DNA of 64,000 nucleotides, from contig NZ_JADKRZ010000002.1 of NCBI RefSeq assembly GCF_015350905.1, positions 496,001 through 560,000 of the forward strand. Direction: 5' to 3'. The notes below the pieces were generated by a model. It had not been told where the DNA came from. It made no database searches and saw nothing but the letters and a program-made list of their open reading frames with translations. Position 1 is the first letter of the stretch, and each line of letters begins with the position of its first letter. Both the position numbers and the translations under genes were made by a program. Of this stretch, positions 43,655 through 52,035 are shown piece after piece. Source of the stretch: Curtobacterium sp. VKM Ac-2865 (GTDB taxonomy: Bacteria; Actinomycetota; Actinomycetes; Actinomycetales; Microbacteriaceae).

Positions 43655-44536
43655 ATGCTCAGTGTCGACGGGGTCACGAAGCACTTCGGTGACCGCCGCG
43701 TGCTCGACGACGTCACGTTCACGGTCGGCCGCGGACGGCTCACCGGGTTCGTGGGCGGCAACGGTGCCGGTAAGACGACCACCATGCGGATCATGCTCGG
43801 GGTGCTCGCCGCCGACGGCGGGACGGTGTCCATCGACGGCCAGACCGTCGGACCGGCCGATCGTCGTCGCTTCGGGTACATGCCCGAGGAACGCGGGCTC
43901 TACCCGAAGATGCCCGTGGCCGAGCAGGTCACGTACCTGGCCCGACTGCACGGCGTCGAGCGCGGGGCTGCCGCCGCCCGCACCGCGGAGCTGCTCGACC
44001 GCCTGGAGCTCGGCGGGCACGCCGGCGACCCGGTGGAGAAGCTGTCCCTCGGCAACCAGCAGCGCGTGCAGGTCGCCGCGGCGCTGGCACACCGGCCCGA
44101 GGTGCTCGTGCTCGACGAACCGTTCTCCGGCCTCGACCCGATGGCCGTCGAGACCGTGCTCGGGGTGCTCCGCGAGACCGCTGCGTCGGGCGTCCCGGTG
44201 CTGTTCTCCAGCCACCAGCTCGACGTCGTCGAGCGGCTCTGCGACGACGTCGTGGTCATCGCCGACGGCCGCATCCGAGCAGCCGGTCCGCAGGAGGAAC
44301 TCCGACGCAGCGCCGGCCCGGCCGCGTGGGAGCTCCTGGTCGACGGGGACGCCGCCTGGATCCGCGACGAGCCCGGCGTGCACGTGCGCGAGTTCGACGG
44401 CGGGTACGCCGTGTTCGAGGCCGACGACGCCGTCGCCCAACGCGTGCTCCAGCGCGCGGTCACCACGGGGACGGTGGGGTCGTTCGGCCGCCGTGTGCCC
44501 CGCCTCAGCGAGGTCTTCCGGGAGGTCGTCAAGTGA
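43655..44536 (+). CDS. ABC exporter ATP-binding protein (NatA/CcmA-like)
   Basis: A 293-residue ATPase with Walker A GGNGAGKTT (34-42), a signature of the LSLGNQQRVQ type usual in NatA-like proteins, and Walker B DEPFSGLDP. A C-terminal extension of about 80 residues is typical of this subfamily. GAGGGGAAG precedes the ATG. Its stop overlaps the permease start (GTGA). Confidence 0.93.
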   Translation: MLSVDGVTKHFGDRRVLDDVTFTVGRGRLTGFVGGNGAGKTTTMRIMLGVLAADGGTVSIDGQTVGPADRRRFGYMPEERGLYPKMPVAEQVTYLARLHGVERGAAAARTAELLDRLELGGHAGDPVEKLSLGNQQRVQVAAALAHRPEVLVLDEPFSGLDPMAVETVLGVLRETAASGVPVLFSSHQLDVVERLCDDVVVIADGRIRAAGPQEELRRSAGPAAWELLVDGDAAWIRDEPGVHVREFDGGYAVFEADDAVAQRVLQRAVTTGTVGSFGRRVPRLSEVFREVVK

Positions 44537-45606
44537 ACAGCTTCAGCCAGGCGGTGCGGCTCGTCTCCGTCCGCGAGATCCAGGCACGGATCCGCAGCAA
44601 GGCCTTCGTCGTGTCGGCCGCCATCCTGCTCGTGATGGTCGTCGCGTCGATCGTCGTCGGCGGGATCGTCGGCAAGGCCAGCGCCGGCGACACCACCCCG
44701 GTCGCGGTCGTCGACGGCGTCTCGCTGCCCTCCACCGGCGGCCTCGACGTGACGCGCGTCGACGACCGCGCCGCCGCGGAGCAGCTCGTCCGCAGCGGTG
44801 ACGTCGACGCCGCGATCGTCCCCGAGTCCGGTCCGCTCGGCTTCGGGGTGGTCGGCCTCGACCAGGCGCCGACGGACGTCGTGCAGGCGCTCGCCGTCTC
44901 ACCGCCCGTCGAGCTCCTCGACCCGGACGCCCTGCCGCCGGGGCTCGTGTCGTTCGTCGGGATCGCGTTCGGCGTCGTGTTCTTCGCCGCCGCGGTCACG
45001 TTCGGGCAGTCCATCGCCCAGAGCGTGGTCGAGGAGAAGTCGACCAGGGTCGTCGAGATCCTGATGGCCGCGATCCCCGCTCGTGCGCTGCTGGCGGGGA
45101 AGGTGCTCGGCAACAGCGTGATGGCCCTCGCGCAGATCGTCGCGGTCGCGATCGCCGCGGCGGTGGCGCTCGCGGTGACCGGGCAGGACAACCTGTTCAC
45201 GCTGCTCGGGCCGAGCATGCTCTGGTTCGTGGTGTTCTTCGCGGTCGGGTTCGTGCTCATCGCGGCGCTGTTCGCGGCGTCCGCAGCGCTGGTGTCCCGC
45301 CAGGAGGACGTCGGCAGCGTGACGATGCCGGTGATGATGCTCGTGATGATCCCGTACTTCCTGATCATCTTCGCGGCGGACGACCCCACAGTGCTCGGGA
45401 TCATGTCCTACGTGCCGTTCAGTGCCCCGATCGGCATGCCGATGCGCATCTTCCTCGGGTCCGCCGAGTGGTGGGAACCGATCGTGTCGCTGCTCGTCGT
45501 CGTCGCGTCGGCAGCGCTCGTCGTGGTGATCGGTGCCCGGGTCTACTCGAACGCCCTGCTCCGGACCGGTGGTCGGGTCAAGCTCGCCGAGGCACTGCAG
45601 CGCTGA
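44533..45606 (+). CDS. ABC-2 type permease (NatB-like)
   Basis: A 357-residue permease with one N-terminal helix, an extracellular segment of about 100 residues, and five to six C-terminal helices, with the conserved VEEKSTRVVEILMAAIPARALLAGKVLG loop. NatB-like permeases export sodium or toxic compounds, but the substrate here is unknown. The gene ends at a 14-base palindrome (CGCTGACGTCAGCG, 45601-45614). Confidence 0.9.
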   Translation: MNSFSQAVRLVSVREIQARIRSKAFVVSAAILLVMVVASIVVGGIVGKASAGDTTPVAVVDGVSLPSTGGLDVTRVDDRAAAEQLVRSGDVDAAIVPESGPLGFGVVGLDQAPTDVVQALAVSPPVELLDPDALPPGLVSFVGIAFGVVFFAAAVTFGQSIAQSVVEEKSTRVVEILMAAIPARALLAGKVLGNSVMALAQIVAVAIAAAVALAVTGQDNLFTLLGPSMLWFVVFFAVGFVLIAALFAASAALVSRQEDVGSVTMPVMMLVMIPYFLIIFAADDPTVLGIMSYVPFSAPIGMPMRIFLGSAEWWEPIVSLLVVVASAALVVVIGARVYSNALLRTGGRVKLAEALQR

Positions 45607-45677
45607 CGTCAGCGGTGCGCTCTTCCGGTCGGTCGCGCCGGGCTGCTACGTTTCGGGCACCGAACGGGGGAGCGACG

Positions 45678-46223
45678 ATGGGGGCACTGCGCGCTGCAGT
45701 CACGGTGAGGACGATCGCCGTGAGCACGGTGGCACTGGCGGCGGTGGCGCTGACGGTGGTGGGACTGACGGGCTGCACCGGGGGTGGGGTCACGTCCGAC
45801 GCGACGCCGACCCGGTCCGCCGTGGCCGGACCCACACGGGCTTCGACGTCCGACGCCGCGGACCGGTTCGCGATCCTGCACCGGGCGTTCGCAGCGACGG
45901 ACGCCCTGCCCGACGACGTGGTCGACCCGCCGGACGACATGGTGCTGAACAGCCAACGGCGCGCGGTGGAGCACGACGGCACGACGTACTGGATCGCAGC
46001 GCTGCGGGACGGCGGGGCGTGCCTGATCGCGGCGAACCCCGACGCGGCCAGCGCCGAGAACTACTCCGTGTGCGGTGGCGGCGGTGGCCCGATCGAGCGT
46101 GCCGGCGTCGTGGTGGACATGCTCGGTGAGGACGGCCACGACACCGCACTCGTGTCCGACGGCTTCACCGACCGCGGCACCGACGCCATGCACGCGCTCG
46201 CGCCGAACGTCTGGGTGCGCTGA
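45678..46223 (+). CDS. Lipoprotein of unknown function
   Basis: A 181-residue lipoprotein with lipobox LTGC at about residue 33, a short Thr/Ser-rich linker and a domain with AILHRAFAATDALPDDVV and GTTYWIAALRDGGACLIAANPD. GGGGGAG precedes the ATG. No family recognised. It converges on the glycosyltransferase gene; a short hairpin (CTGAGCC gtcg GGCTCAG, 46221-46238) covers both stops. Confidence 0.7.
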   Translation: MGALRAAVTVRTIAVSTVALAAVALTVVGLTGCTGGGVTSDATPTRSAVAGPTRASTSDAADRFAILHRAFAATDALPDDVVDPPDDMVLNSQRRAVEHDGTTYWIAALRDGGACLIAANPDAASAENYSVCGGGGGPIERAGVVVDMLGEDGHDTALVSDGFTDRGTDAMHALAPNVWVR

Positions 46224-46233
46224 GCCGTCGGGC

Positions 46234-47448
46234 TCAGTCCACCTGGTCGGCCTCGACCGCCGCGCTCAGGCGCTCGAGGACGTCCGGCACCGCCGACCGC
46301 ACCCGGCTCCAGCTGGGGATGAACGGCTTGTCGTTGGGCCTCGCGGTGAACGCGCCGCCGGCGTCGAGGACCGCCTGGGTGAAGAGCTCGACCGCTGCTT
46401 CCTCGGCGTGCTGGTCGAAGGCCAGCCCGTTCATCACGGCCTCGTGCCGGTAGACCTCGACGATGTCGAGCGCGTTCCGGTAGTACGTCGCCTTGAGCAC
46501 GCGGAACGAGTCCGACGTCAGCGGGACCCCCATCGTCGCGAGCTTCCGGAACAGCGACTGCACGATGTCGTTGCCCATCCGCGCGAGCCCGCCGCTGCCG
46601 TCGGCCTCGGCGAGCGGCTGGTGCTTGTGGTCGTAGTCGTCGGCGATCTCGACCTGGCAGACCTGCCGCGTCGCGTAGTCGCGGTACACCTCGGACAGCA
46701 TCCCGATCTCGAGCCCCCAGCCGCCGGGGATCTTCAGCCCGTTGAGCACGTGCGCGCGCATCGCGAACTCGCCGGACAGCGGGTAGCGGAAGCTCGCGAG
46801 GTACTCCAGGTACTCGGACTCCCCGTAGACCTGGCGGAGTGACCGGAGCAGCGGCCCGACGAGCAGCCGTCCGACCCGCCCGTTGATCCGACCGTCGGCG
46901 ACACGGGCGTAGTAGCCCTTCGAGAACTCGTAGTCGAACGCCGGGTTCGCGAGCGGGTACAGCAGCCGCGCGAGCATGCCACGCTCGTACGTGGTGATGT
47001 CGCTGTCGTGCAGGGCGATGCACTCGGCCCGCTCCGACGCCAGGGCGTACCCGGTGCAGTACCAGACGTTGCGGCCCTTGCCCGGCTCGCCCGGTGCCAG
47101 CCCGGCGCGGTCGAGCTCGGCGTCGAGGGCACGGAGGCGTGGGCCGTCGTTCCAGAGGATCCGGTGCCGCTGCGGCAGGCGCGAGAAGAACTCGCGGGCG
47201 TGCTCGAACTGCTTGCGGTCGGCCCGGTCGAGCCCGATGACGATCTCGCTGAGCCAGTCCGCCTCGGCCAGCTCGTCGACGATGCGCTCGAGTGCCGGCC
47301 GCTCGAGCTCCGAGTACAGCGCCGGCAGGATCAGGCTCATCGGGCGCTTCTCGGCGAAGCCCCGGAGCTCGTCCTCGATGCTCGCGGTGCTGCGTCGGGT
47401 CAGGTCGTGGAACGTCGTGATGACGCCGTTCTGGTGGAAGTCGCTCAT
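46234..47448 (-). CDS. gpgS: Glucosyl-3-phosphoglycerate synthase (GT81 type)
   Basis: A 404-residue GT-A-fold glycosyltransferase. It resembles GpgS/MpgS-type enzymes that transfer glucose or mannose from a nucleotide sugar to 3-phosphoglycerate. The metal-binding HDSD is at 147-150, with the family's GKGRNVWYCTGYA (123-135), FDYEFSKGYYAR and the LEIGMLSEVYRDYATRQVCQVE block. The adjacent phosphatase gene (overlap ATGA) completes a two-step pathway to glucosylglycerate or mannosylglycerate, compatible solutes and precursors of methylglucose polymers. The donor sugar cannot be decided from the sequence. Confidence 0.87.
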   Translation of the reverse strand: MSDFHQNGVITTFHDLTRRSTASIEDELRGFAEKRPMSLILPALYSELERPALERIVDELAEADWLSEIVIGLDRADRKQFEHAREFFSRLPQRHRILWNDGPRLRALDAELDRAGLAPGEPGKGRNVWYCTGYALASERAECIALHDSDITTYERGMLARLLYPLANPAFDYEFSKGYYARVADGRINGRVGRLLVGPLLRSLRQVYGESEYLEYLASFRYPLSGEFAMRAHVLNGLKIPGGWGLEIGMLSEVYRDYATRQVCQVEIADDYDHKHQPLAEADGSGGLARMGNDIVQSLFRKLATMGVPLTSDSFRVLKATYYRNALDIVEVYRHEAVMNGLAFDQHAEEAAVELFTQAVLDAGGAFTARPNDKPFIPSWSRVRSAVPDVLERLSAAVEADQVD

Positions 47449-48245
47449 CGGTCGCCCCTCAGGAAGTGGTTCAGTCCCTCGGCCCACCCCTGCGGGGCCG
47501 TGGTGGTCGTGCGGTGGACCCGCTCGGCGCGGTCGTCGGCGAGCGGTCCTGGTGCGGGTCCGACGCCGCGGACGACGACGGCCAGGTCGACGCTGTCGAG
47601 CAGCGCGGTGTCGTTCGGTCCGTCGCCGAGGCCGATGGTCCGTGGCCCGGAGCCCGTCCGTCGCTCGTGGTCGGCGATGAGTGTCCGGACGGCGGCGCCC
47701 TTGTCGCGTCCAACGGGCAGGACGTGCCAGAACCGGCCGCCGCGGACCAGGTCGAAGCCGACCTCGGTCAGGGCCGACCGGAAGGTCTCCGCGCGGTCGT
47801 CGTCGCGTGCGTCCCAGCGCAGCACCTCGGACGCGGTCCGGCAGCGGGCAGCGCTCGCCGCGTCGAGGTCGAGGCCCGTCCAGGCTGCGACCTCCGCGTC
47901 GGACGCGCCGGAGAACGTCGCGAAGTGCAGGTCGAGGGCCCGCCGGACCCGCTCGAGTGCGGTGCGGAGCCGGTCGAGGTCGCCGTCGATCGGGCCGACC
48001 AGCACTCGGCGGTCCACGCCGACGACGACCGCCCCGTTCTCGGCGACGAACGGCTGTCCGGTGAGCCCCGTCCGCGCCTGCAGCGCCGTGATCTCGACCG
48101 CGGTCTTGCTGCTGCAGAACACCACGGGGACCTCCGCTCGCCGGAGCCGGTCGAGCGTCGGCAGCGCCGCGGCGAACGTGTAGTCGTGGTGGTCGAGCAG
48201 GGTGCCGTCGAGGTCGGTGACGACCATCAGGTCGGGGTCTGGCAT
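47445..48245 (-). CDS. HAD-IIB phosphatase, glucosyl/mannosyl-3-phosphoglycerate phosphatase
   Basis: A 266-residue HAD-superfamily phosphatase with DLDGTLLDHH (nucleophile Asp11, Asp13), the class IIB cap with FVAENGAVVVG, and motif IV GLGDGPNDTALLD. This matches MpgP/YedP-type enzymes that release the phosphate from glycosyl-3-phosphoglycerate. It lies upstream of and overlaps the synthase gene by 4 bases, which supports the substrate assignment. Confidence 0.88.
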   Translation of the reverse strand: MPDPDLMVVTDLDGTLLDHHDYTFAAALPTLDRLRRAEVPVVFCSSKTAVEITALQARTGLTGQPFVAENGAVVVGVDRRVLVGPIDGDLDRLRTALERVRRALDLHFATFSGASDAEVAAWTGLDLDAASAARCRTASEVLRWDARDDDRAETFRSALTEVGFDLVRGGRFWHVLPVGRDKGAAVRTLIADHERRTGSGPRTIGLGDGPNDTALLDSVDLAVVVRGVGPAPGPLADDRAERVHRTTTTAPQGWAEGLNHFLRGDR

Positions 48246-48329
48246 CGGTCTCCGCTCGCGGCTGGTGGGGCTGCGGGCGGCGGTGCCCGCCGACCAGCCT
48301 GCCACCTGCGGTGAACGCGCGGGTGAACA

Positions 48330-48370
48330 GACTGGAGGCTCCCCACCGGACCGGTGGGGAGCCTCCAGTC
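48330..48370 (-). terminator. Hairpin terminator of the GGAGGCTCCCC family
   Basis: A 20-base arm (GACTGGAGGCTCCCCACCGG) and its exact complement separated by one base. It lies just after the end of the MATE gene and before the phosphatase. Confidence 0.85.
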
Positions 48371-48388
48371 CGGTGGTCCGCCCGCCCG

Positions 48389-49816
48389 TCAGGCCGCCGC
48401 CTGTTCCAGCACCGCCTCGGCGCGCTCCGCGCTGCCCGCGTCGAGCCCGCGGTCGATGCGGGCTCGCGCTGCCAGCCAGATGACGACACCGGCCAGGAAG
48501 ACCAGGACCTCGGTGATCGTCAGCGCCCAGATGATGCCGGCGAGCCCGAACCACAGGTTGCCGAGCAGGACGATCGGGATGAACAGCACGCCCTGCGCCA
48601 GCGACATCGCGATCGCCGGCGTGGCGAGCCCCGCCGCCTGGAACAGTGACGTGAACAGCCCCGTGAACCCGTTCACCACCGTCGCGACGAGCTGCGCGAC
48701 CAGGATGGTCAGGCCGATCGCCAGCACCGAGCGGTCCGAGGAGAACACGGTGAAGACCTGCTCCCGGAAGACGAAGACCGTGCCGGAGAACAGCAGCACG
48801 ATCGCCCCGACCGTCAGTGCCGATGCCCGCAGTGCGGAGCGCAGACGCTCCCGGTCGCCCTTGCCGTACGCGTAGGCCAGCAGCGGCAGGACCCCGATCG
48901 TGACGCCCATCACCAGGAACTCCGGCACCTGCGCGATGCGGACGGCGACGCCCATCGCGGCCAGGGGGTCGTCGCCGTACTGCGCGGCCAGGTTGTTGAG
49001 CACGAGCGTCGTGACGATGAGGAACCCGGCCTGCAGCAGCTCGCTGACGCCGATGCCGAACACCGGCTGCAGGACCGAGCGACGGAGCGTGAACCAGCGG
49101 AGCGACAGGCTGACGTTCTCGCTGTGCACCCCCAGCCAGTGCACCCAGTAGACGATGCTCACGAGGTTCGCCAGCCCCACCGCGAGTGCAGCCCCGGCGA
49201 CGCCCCAGTGCAGCACCAGGATGAACAGCACGTCGAACACCAGGTTGCCGACGGTGGACAGGATCAGCCCGACCATCGCCTGGCGGGCGGCACCCTCGGC
49301 GCGGATCATCTGCTCCAGACAGAACGACGCGGCGAGCACCGGCACGAAGGCGAGCATCACGCTGACGTAGGCGCTGGTCGCGGGCACCGCGGCGGCATCC
49401 GCCCCGAGCAGGCCGACCAGCGGCCGCAGGAACAGCAGCCCCAGGCCACCGAGCACGATGCCCGTCACCACCGACCCCCAGACGGCGAAGGACGCGACGT
49501 GCTTGATCTCGCCGGCCTTCGCCGGGTCGTGTTCCGAGGCGCCGAGCAACCGCGACATGAGCGAGCTGCCGCCGACGCCGAACACGCCGCCGACCGCCAT
49601 CACCAGCCCGAGCAGCGGCGTGCCGAACGTGATCGCCGCCAGCAACGAGGTGTCGTGCTGCGCGCCGATGAAGCCCGCGTTGATGACGTTGTACAGGGCG
49701 CTGACGACCATCGCGGCGGCCATCGGCACACACAGGTGCACGAGGGCCCTGGCGATCGGGGCGGCGGAGAGGTACCAGCGGTTCTTCTCCGCTGCGGTGG
49801 TGGGTGTGGTGGTCAT
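48389..49816 (-). CDS. MATE-family efflux transporter
   Basis: A 475-residue multidrug and toxin extrusion protein with 12 helices in two MatE halves (ALYNVINAGFIGAQ in the first, MGVAVRIAQVPEFLVMGVTIGV in the second). The ATG at 49816 has AAGGGA upstream. The divergent-side neighbour upstream is a MarR regulator on the same strand, 138 bases away, which may control it. Confidence 0.92.
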   Translation of the reverse strand: MTTTPTTAAEKNRWYLSAAPIARALVHLCVPMAAAMVVSALYNVINAGFIGAQHDTSLLAAITFGTPLLGLVMAVGGVFGVGGSSLMSRLLGASEHDPAKAGEIKHVASFAVWGSVVTGIVLGGLGLLFLRPLVGLLGADAAAVPATSAYVSVMLAFVPVLAASFCLEQMIRAEGAARQAMVGLILSTVGNLVFDVLFILVLHWGVAGAALAVGLANLVSIVYWVHWLGVHSENVSLSLRWFTLRRSVLQPVFGIGVSELLQAGFLIVTTLVLNNLAAQYGDDPLAAMGVAVRIAQVPEFLVMGVTIGVLPLLAYAYGKGDRERLRSALRASALTVGAIVLLFSGTVFVFREQVFTVFSSDRSVLAIGLTILVAQLVATVVNGFTGLFTSLFQAAGLATPAIAMSLAQGVLFIPIVLLGNLWFGLAGIIWALTITEVLVFLAGVVIWLAARARIDRGLDAGSAERAEAVLEQAAA

Positions 49817-49954
49817 GGTCGTTCCCTTCCGTGCGGGCAGCACGGATCGCGCGCCGACGGGGCGTCGGCACGGCATGGCGGACGGCGCGTCGGGCGGAAC
49901 CGTCGCGTGGGCAGGCTGGCGCCTCCGGCGGACGGCCGGGAGGCTCTGCTGCGG

Positions 49955-50392
49955 TTACCGGGTGGGTTCCGGCAGCTCTGCGGTCACCTTGAGCAGGAGC
50001 TCGCGGAGCGTGGCGCGCTCGTCCGGACTGAGCGGGGCGAGCAGGCGGTCGTCGAGGGCGAGCATCGCGTCCTCGAACCCGGCGATCAGGTCGATGCCGG
50101 TGGGGGTGGCGTACACGAGCTTCGTCCGGGCGTTGCCGGCGTCGGCTCGTCGTTCGATGAGGCCCCGTTTCTCGAGCCCCTGCAGGAGGCTCGACACGCT
50201 GGCCGCACTGGTCCGGGTCATCTCGGCGATGTCGCGTTGGATGGCGCCCGGGTTCTGCTGCAGGTAGCCGAGCACGAAGCTCTGCTCGTGCGAGAGCTCG
50301 CGCTCCCGCACCCACTCCTCGGCGGCCTTGCGCTGGGCCCACCCGATCCAACGCATGAGCTGGAGGGGCGTGTCGAAGTGCGGTGCCTGCAT
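49955..50392 (-). CDS. MarR-family transcriptional regulator
   Basis: A 145-residue winged-helix regulator. The recognition region (QRDIAEMTRTSAASVSSLLQGLEKRGLIERRADAGNARTKLVYAT) is standard. The start at 50392 fits a strong promoter whose -10 box ends 8 bases upstream (leaderless). Two CTCTAA direct repeats overlap that promoter and are likely its own binding sites. It is the probable regulator of the MATE gene downstream; this is inference. Confidence 0.92.
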   Translation of the reverse strand: MQAPHFDTPLQLMRWIGWAQRKAAEEWVRERELSHEQSFVLGYLQQNPGAIQRDIAEMTRTSAASVSSLLQGLEKRGLIERRADAGNARTKLVYATPTGIDLIAGFEDAMLALDDRLLAPLSPDERATLRELLLKVTAELPEPTR

Positions 50393-50400
50393 GATCAGAA

Positions 50401-50429
50401 CTCTAAGTGTTCGATCTCTAACTGTCAAC
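50401..50429 (-). promoter_or_regulatory. Promoter and putative operator of the MarR gene
   Basis: A consensus -35 TTGACA (50429-50424), a 17-base spacer, and -10 TAGAGT (50406-50401). TTAGAG is present twice, 15 bases apart (CTCTAA at 50402-50407 and 50417-50422 on the + strand), overlapping the -10 and the spacer. Confidence 0.85.
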
Positions 50430-50466
50430 CGAGGAGTCGTCCAGGTCGCTCTGGTTCGGTCGGAGG

Positions 50467-50730
50467 ATGACGACAGAGACGCAGCGCCGACGGTGGCCGT
50501 GGTGGGTCGTCCTGCTCCTGGTCGTCGCCATCGCACTGTCGCTCTGCGCGATCGCACTGCCGCTGTGGCTGGTGTCGCTCATGCAGCAGGCGCCCTCGGC
50601 ATCGGTTGGTGACGGTCCGAGACGAGTCGCGTTCATCGCGTTCGCTGCGTTCGCGTCGATCGCGATGTTGGCCGGCTTCGCCTGGGCCGCACTGATCGCG
50701 GTCCGTGTCCAGCGCCGACGGAGCAGATGA
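50467..50730 (+). CDS. Small two-helix membrane protein
   Basis: An 87-residue protein with two transmembrane segments (about 12-37 and 55-79) and an Arg-rich C-terminus (RVQRRRSR). It is divergent from the MarR gene, 74 bases away. No family recognised. It could be part of the same efflux response by position only. Confidence 0.65.
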   Translation: MTTETQRRRWPWWVVLLLVVAIALSLCAIALPLWLVSLMQQAPSASVGDGPRRVAFIAFAAFASIAMLAGFAWAALIAVRVQRRRSR

Positions 50731-50763
50731 CCGATCGCCGGTCGTCGGTCGTTGGTCGTTGTC

Positions 50764-51013
50764 GAGACGCCGGCGTGTGGGTGTGAGACGCCGGTGTCTG
50801 TGCGAGACGCCTCGTTGTTCGCGAGACGCCGTGGTTTTCGGCGGCGTCTCGGGCACTCGGAGGTGTTCCAGTGAGACACCGGCGTCTGAGATCGAGACGC
50901 CGGTGTCTCGACGTGGTGCGCGCGGTAGCTCAGCGAGACGCCGGTGTCTTGCGTGCGGGGTGAGGCCGGGGTCAGTGGGACGCCGGCGTCTGGGGGTGGG
51001 ACGCCGGCGTCTC
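50764..51013. repeat. Cluster of nine GAGACGCCGGTGTCT-type palindromic repeats
   Basis: Copies begin at 50764, 50785, 50804, 50823, 50873, 50894, 50935, 50977 and 50998; most spacings are near 21 bp or 42 bp. The core AGACGCCGGCGTCT is a perfect palindrome in the best copies. The last two lie inside the DUF808 gene and encode TPAS repeats; the others lie downstream of its stop. Confidence 0.85.
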
Positions 51014-51886
51014 GGCGGGCGCGGGACGCAGGCGGCGGATGCCGGTGACGACGAGCACGACGACGGCGCCGAGCGCGAGACCGAACACGGCCGAGGACGC
51101 CGTGTCCGCGAGCCACTCGACGACGGGGCCGGCGGGCTCCACCGCGTGGGTGATGACGTGCAGCAGGTCGTACGGCCCGTGCCAGAACGTCTCGGCGAGG
51201 TTCGCGATCACGAGGTGCCCACCGACCCAGAGCATGGCGACGGTCCCGACGATGCCGATGGTGCGGAACACGGCCGGCATCGAGCGCACCACACCGTCGC
51301 CGAAGCGGCGCAGCCCCTGGGACGGGTGCTCCATGAGCCGCAGCCCGACGTCGTCGATCTTCACCAGCAGTGCGACTGCGCCGTAGACCAGCGCCGTCAT
51401 GCCGAGGGCGATGAGCGCCAGCGCGCCGAGCGTCAGCCAGAAGCCCATGTCCGGGTCGAGGCTGGCGAGGGCGATGAGCATGATCTCGGTGCTGAGGATC
51501 AGGTCGGTCCGGATCGCGCCGAACACGAGCTTGCGTTCGTCGCGGGAGTCGTCCTCGGCGGAGACGTGGTGGTGGCCGAACCACTCGGCGACCTTCTCCG
51601 CGCCCTCGAAGCAGAGGTACGTACCGCCGATGACGAGCAGCCACGGCAGCACCCACGGCGCGAACGACGACAGCAGCAGCGCCACCGGGATGATGATGAC
51701 GAACTTGTTGAACAGGCTGCCGAGGGCGATCCGCCCGACGACGGGGAGTTCGCGGGCGGGCGCGAGTCCCTGCACGTACTGCGGGGTGACGGCGGCGTCG
51801 TCGATGACGACCCCGGCGGTCTTCGCGCTCGCCTTGAGCGCGGCGGAGAGGATGTCGTCGACGACGGCGAGCAGTCCCACGGACAT
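50972..51886 (-). CDS. DUF808 family membrane protein
   Basis: A 304-residue protein with about six hydrophobic segments and the DUF808 (YedI-like) features: SVGLLAVVDDILSAALKASAKTAGVVIDDAAVTPQYV at the start, GGTYLCFEGAEKV, and IRTDLILSTEIMLIAL. The function of the family is unknown. The C-terminus ends ETPASHPQTPASH, encoded by two 21-bp repeat copies; further copies continue past the stop. Confidence 0.9.
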   Translation of the reverse strand: MSVGLLAVVDDILSAALKASAKTAGVVIDDAAVTPQYVQGLAPARELPVVGRIALGSLFNKFVIIIPVALLLSSFAPWVLPWLLVIGGTYLCFEGAEKVAEWFGHHHVSAEDDSRDERKLVFGAIRTDLILSTEIMLIALASLDPDMGFWLTLGALALIALGMTALVYGAVALLVKIDDVGLRLMEHPSQGLRRFGDGVVRSMPAVFRTIGIVGTVAMLWVGGHLVIANLAETFWHGPYDLLHVITHAVEPAGPVVEWLADTASSAVFGLALGAVVVLVVTGIRRLRPAPAETPASHPQTPASH

Positions 51887-52002
51887 GTGCGGTCCCCGGT
51901 CTCAGGCCGCGCGGGCGGCGCGGCGGACGTCGTCGACGGTGGGACGGAGAAGGGCTACCTGCATGGGGAGAACCCTATTGGTTCGCACAGGTGAGAAGCC
52001 TG

Positions 52003-52029
52003 TTGCGAAAATCGCAAGTTCGGTACGAT
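52003..52029 (+). promoter_or_regulatory. Promoter and palindromic operator of the XRE-ImmA gene
   Basis: TTGCGA-AAA-TCGCAA (52003-52017) is a 15-base inverted repeat just upstream of the -10 box TACGAT (52024-52029), which ends 6 bases before the ATG. The palindrome overlaps the -35 position and probably binds the encoded XRE domain. Confidence 0.7.
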
Positions 52030-52035
52030 CGAGGC

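Noticed and set aside
50764-51013. Possible CRISPR array
   Set aside because: The repeated sequence is only about 15 bp, spacings vary from 19 to 50 bp, two copies are coding, and no cas gene is near.
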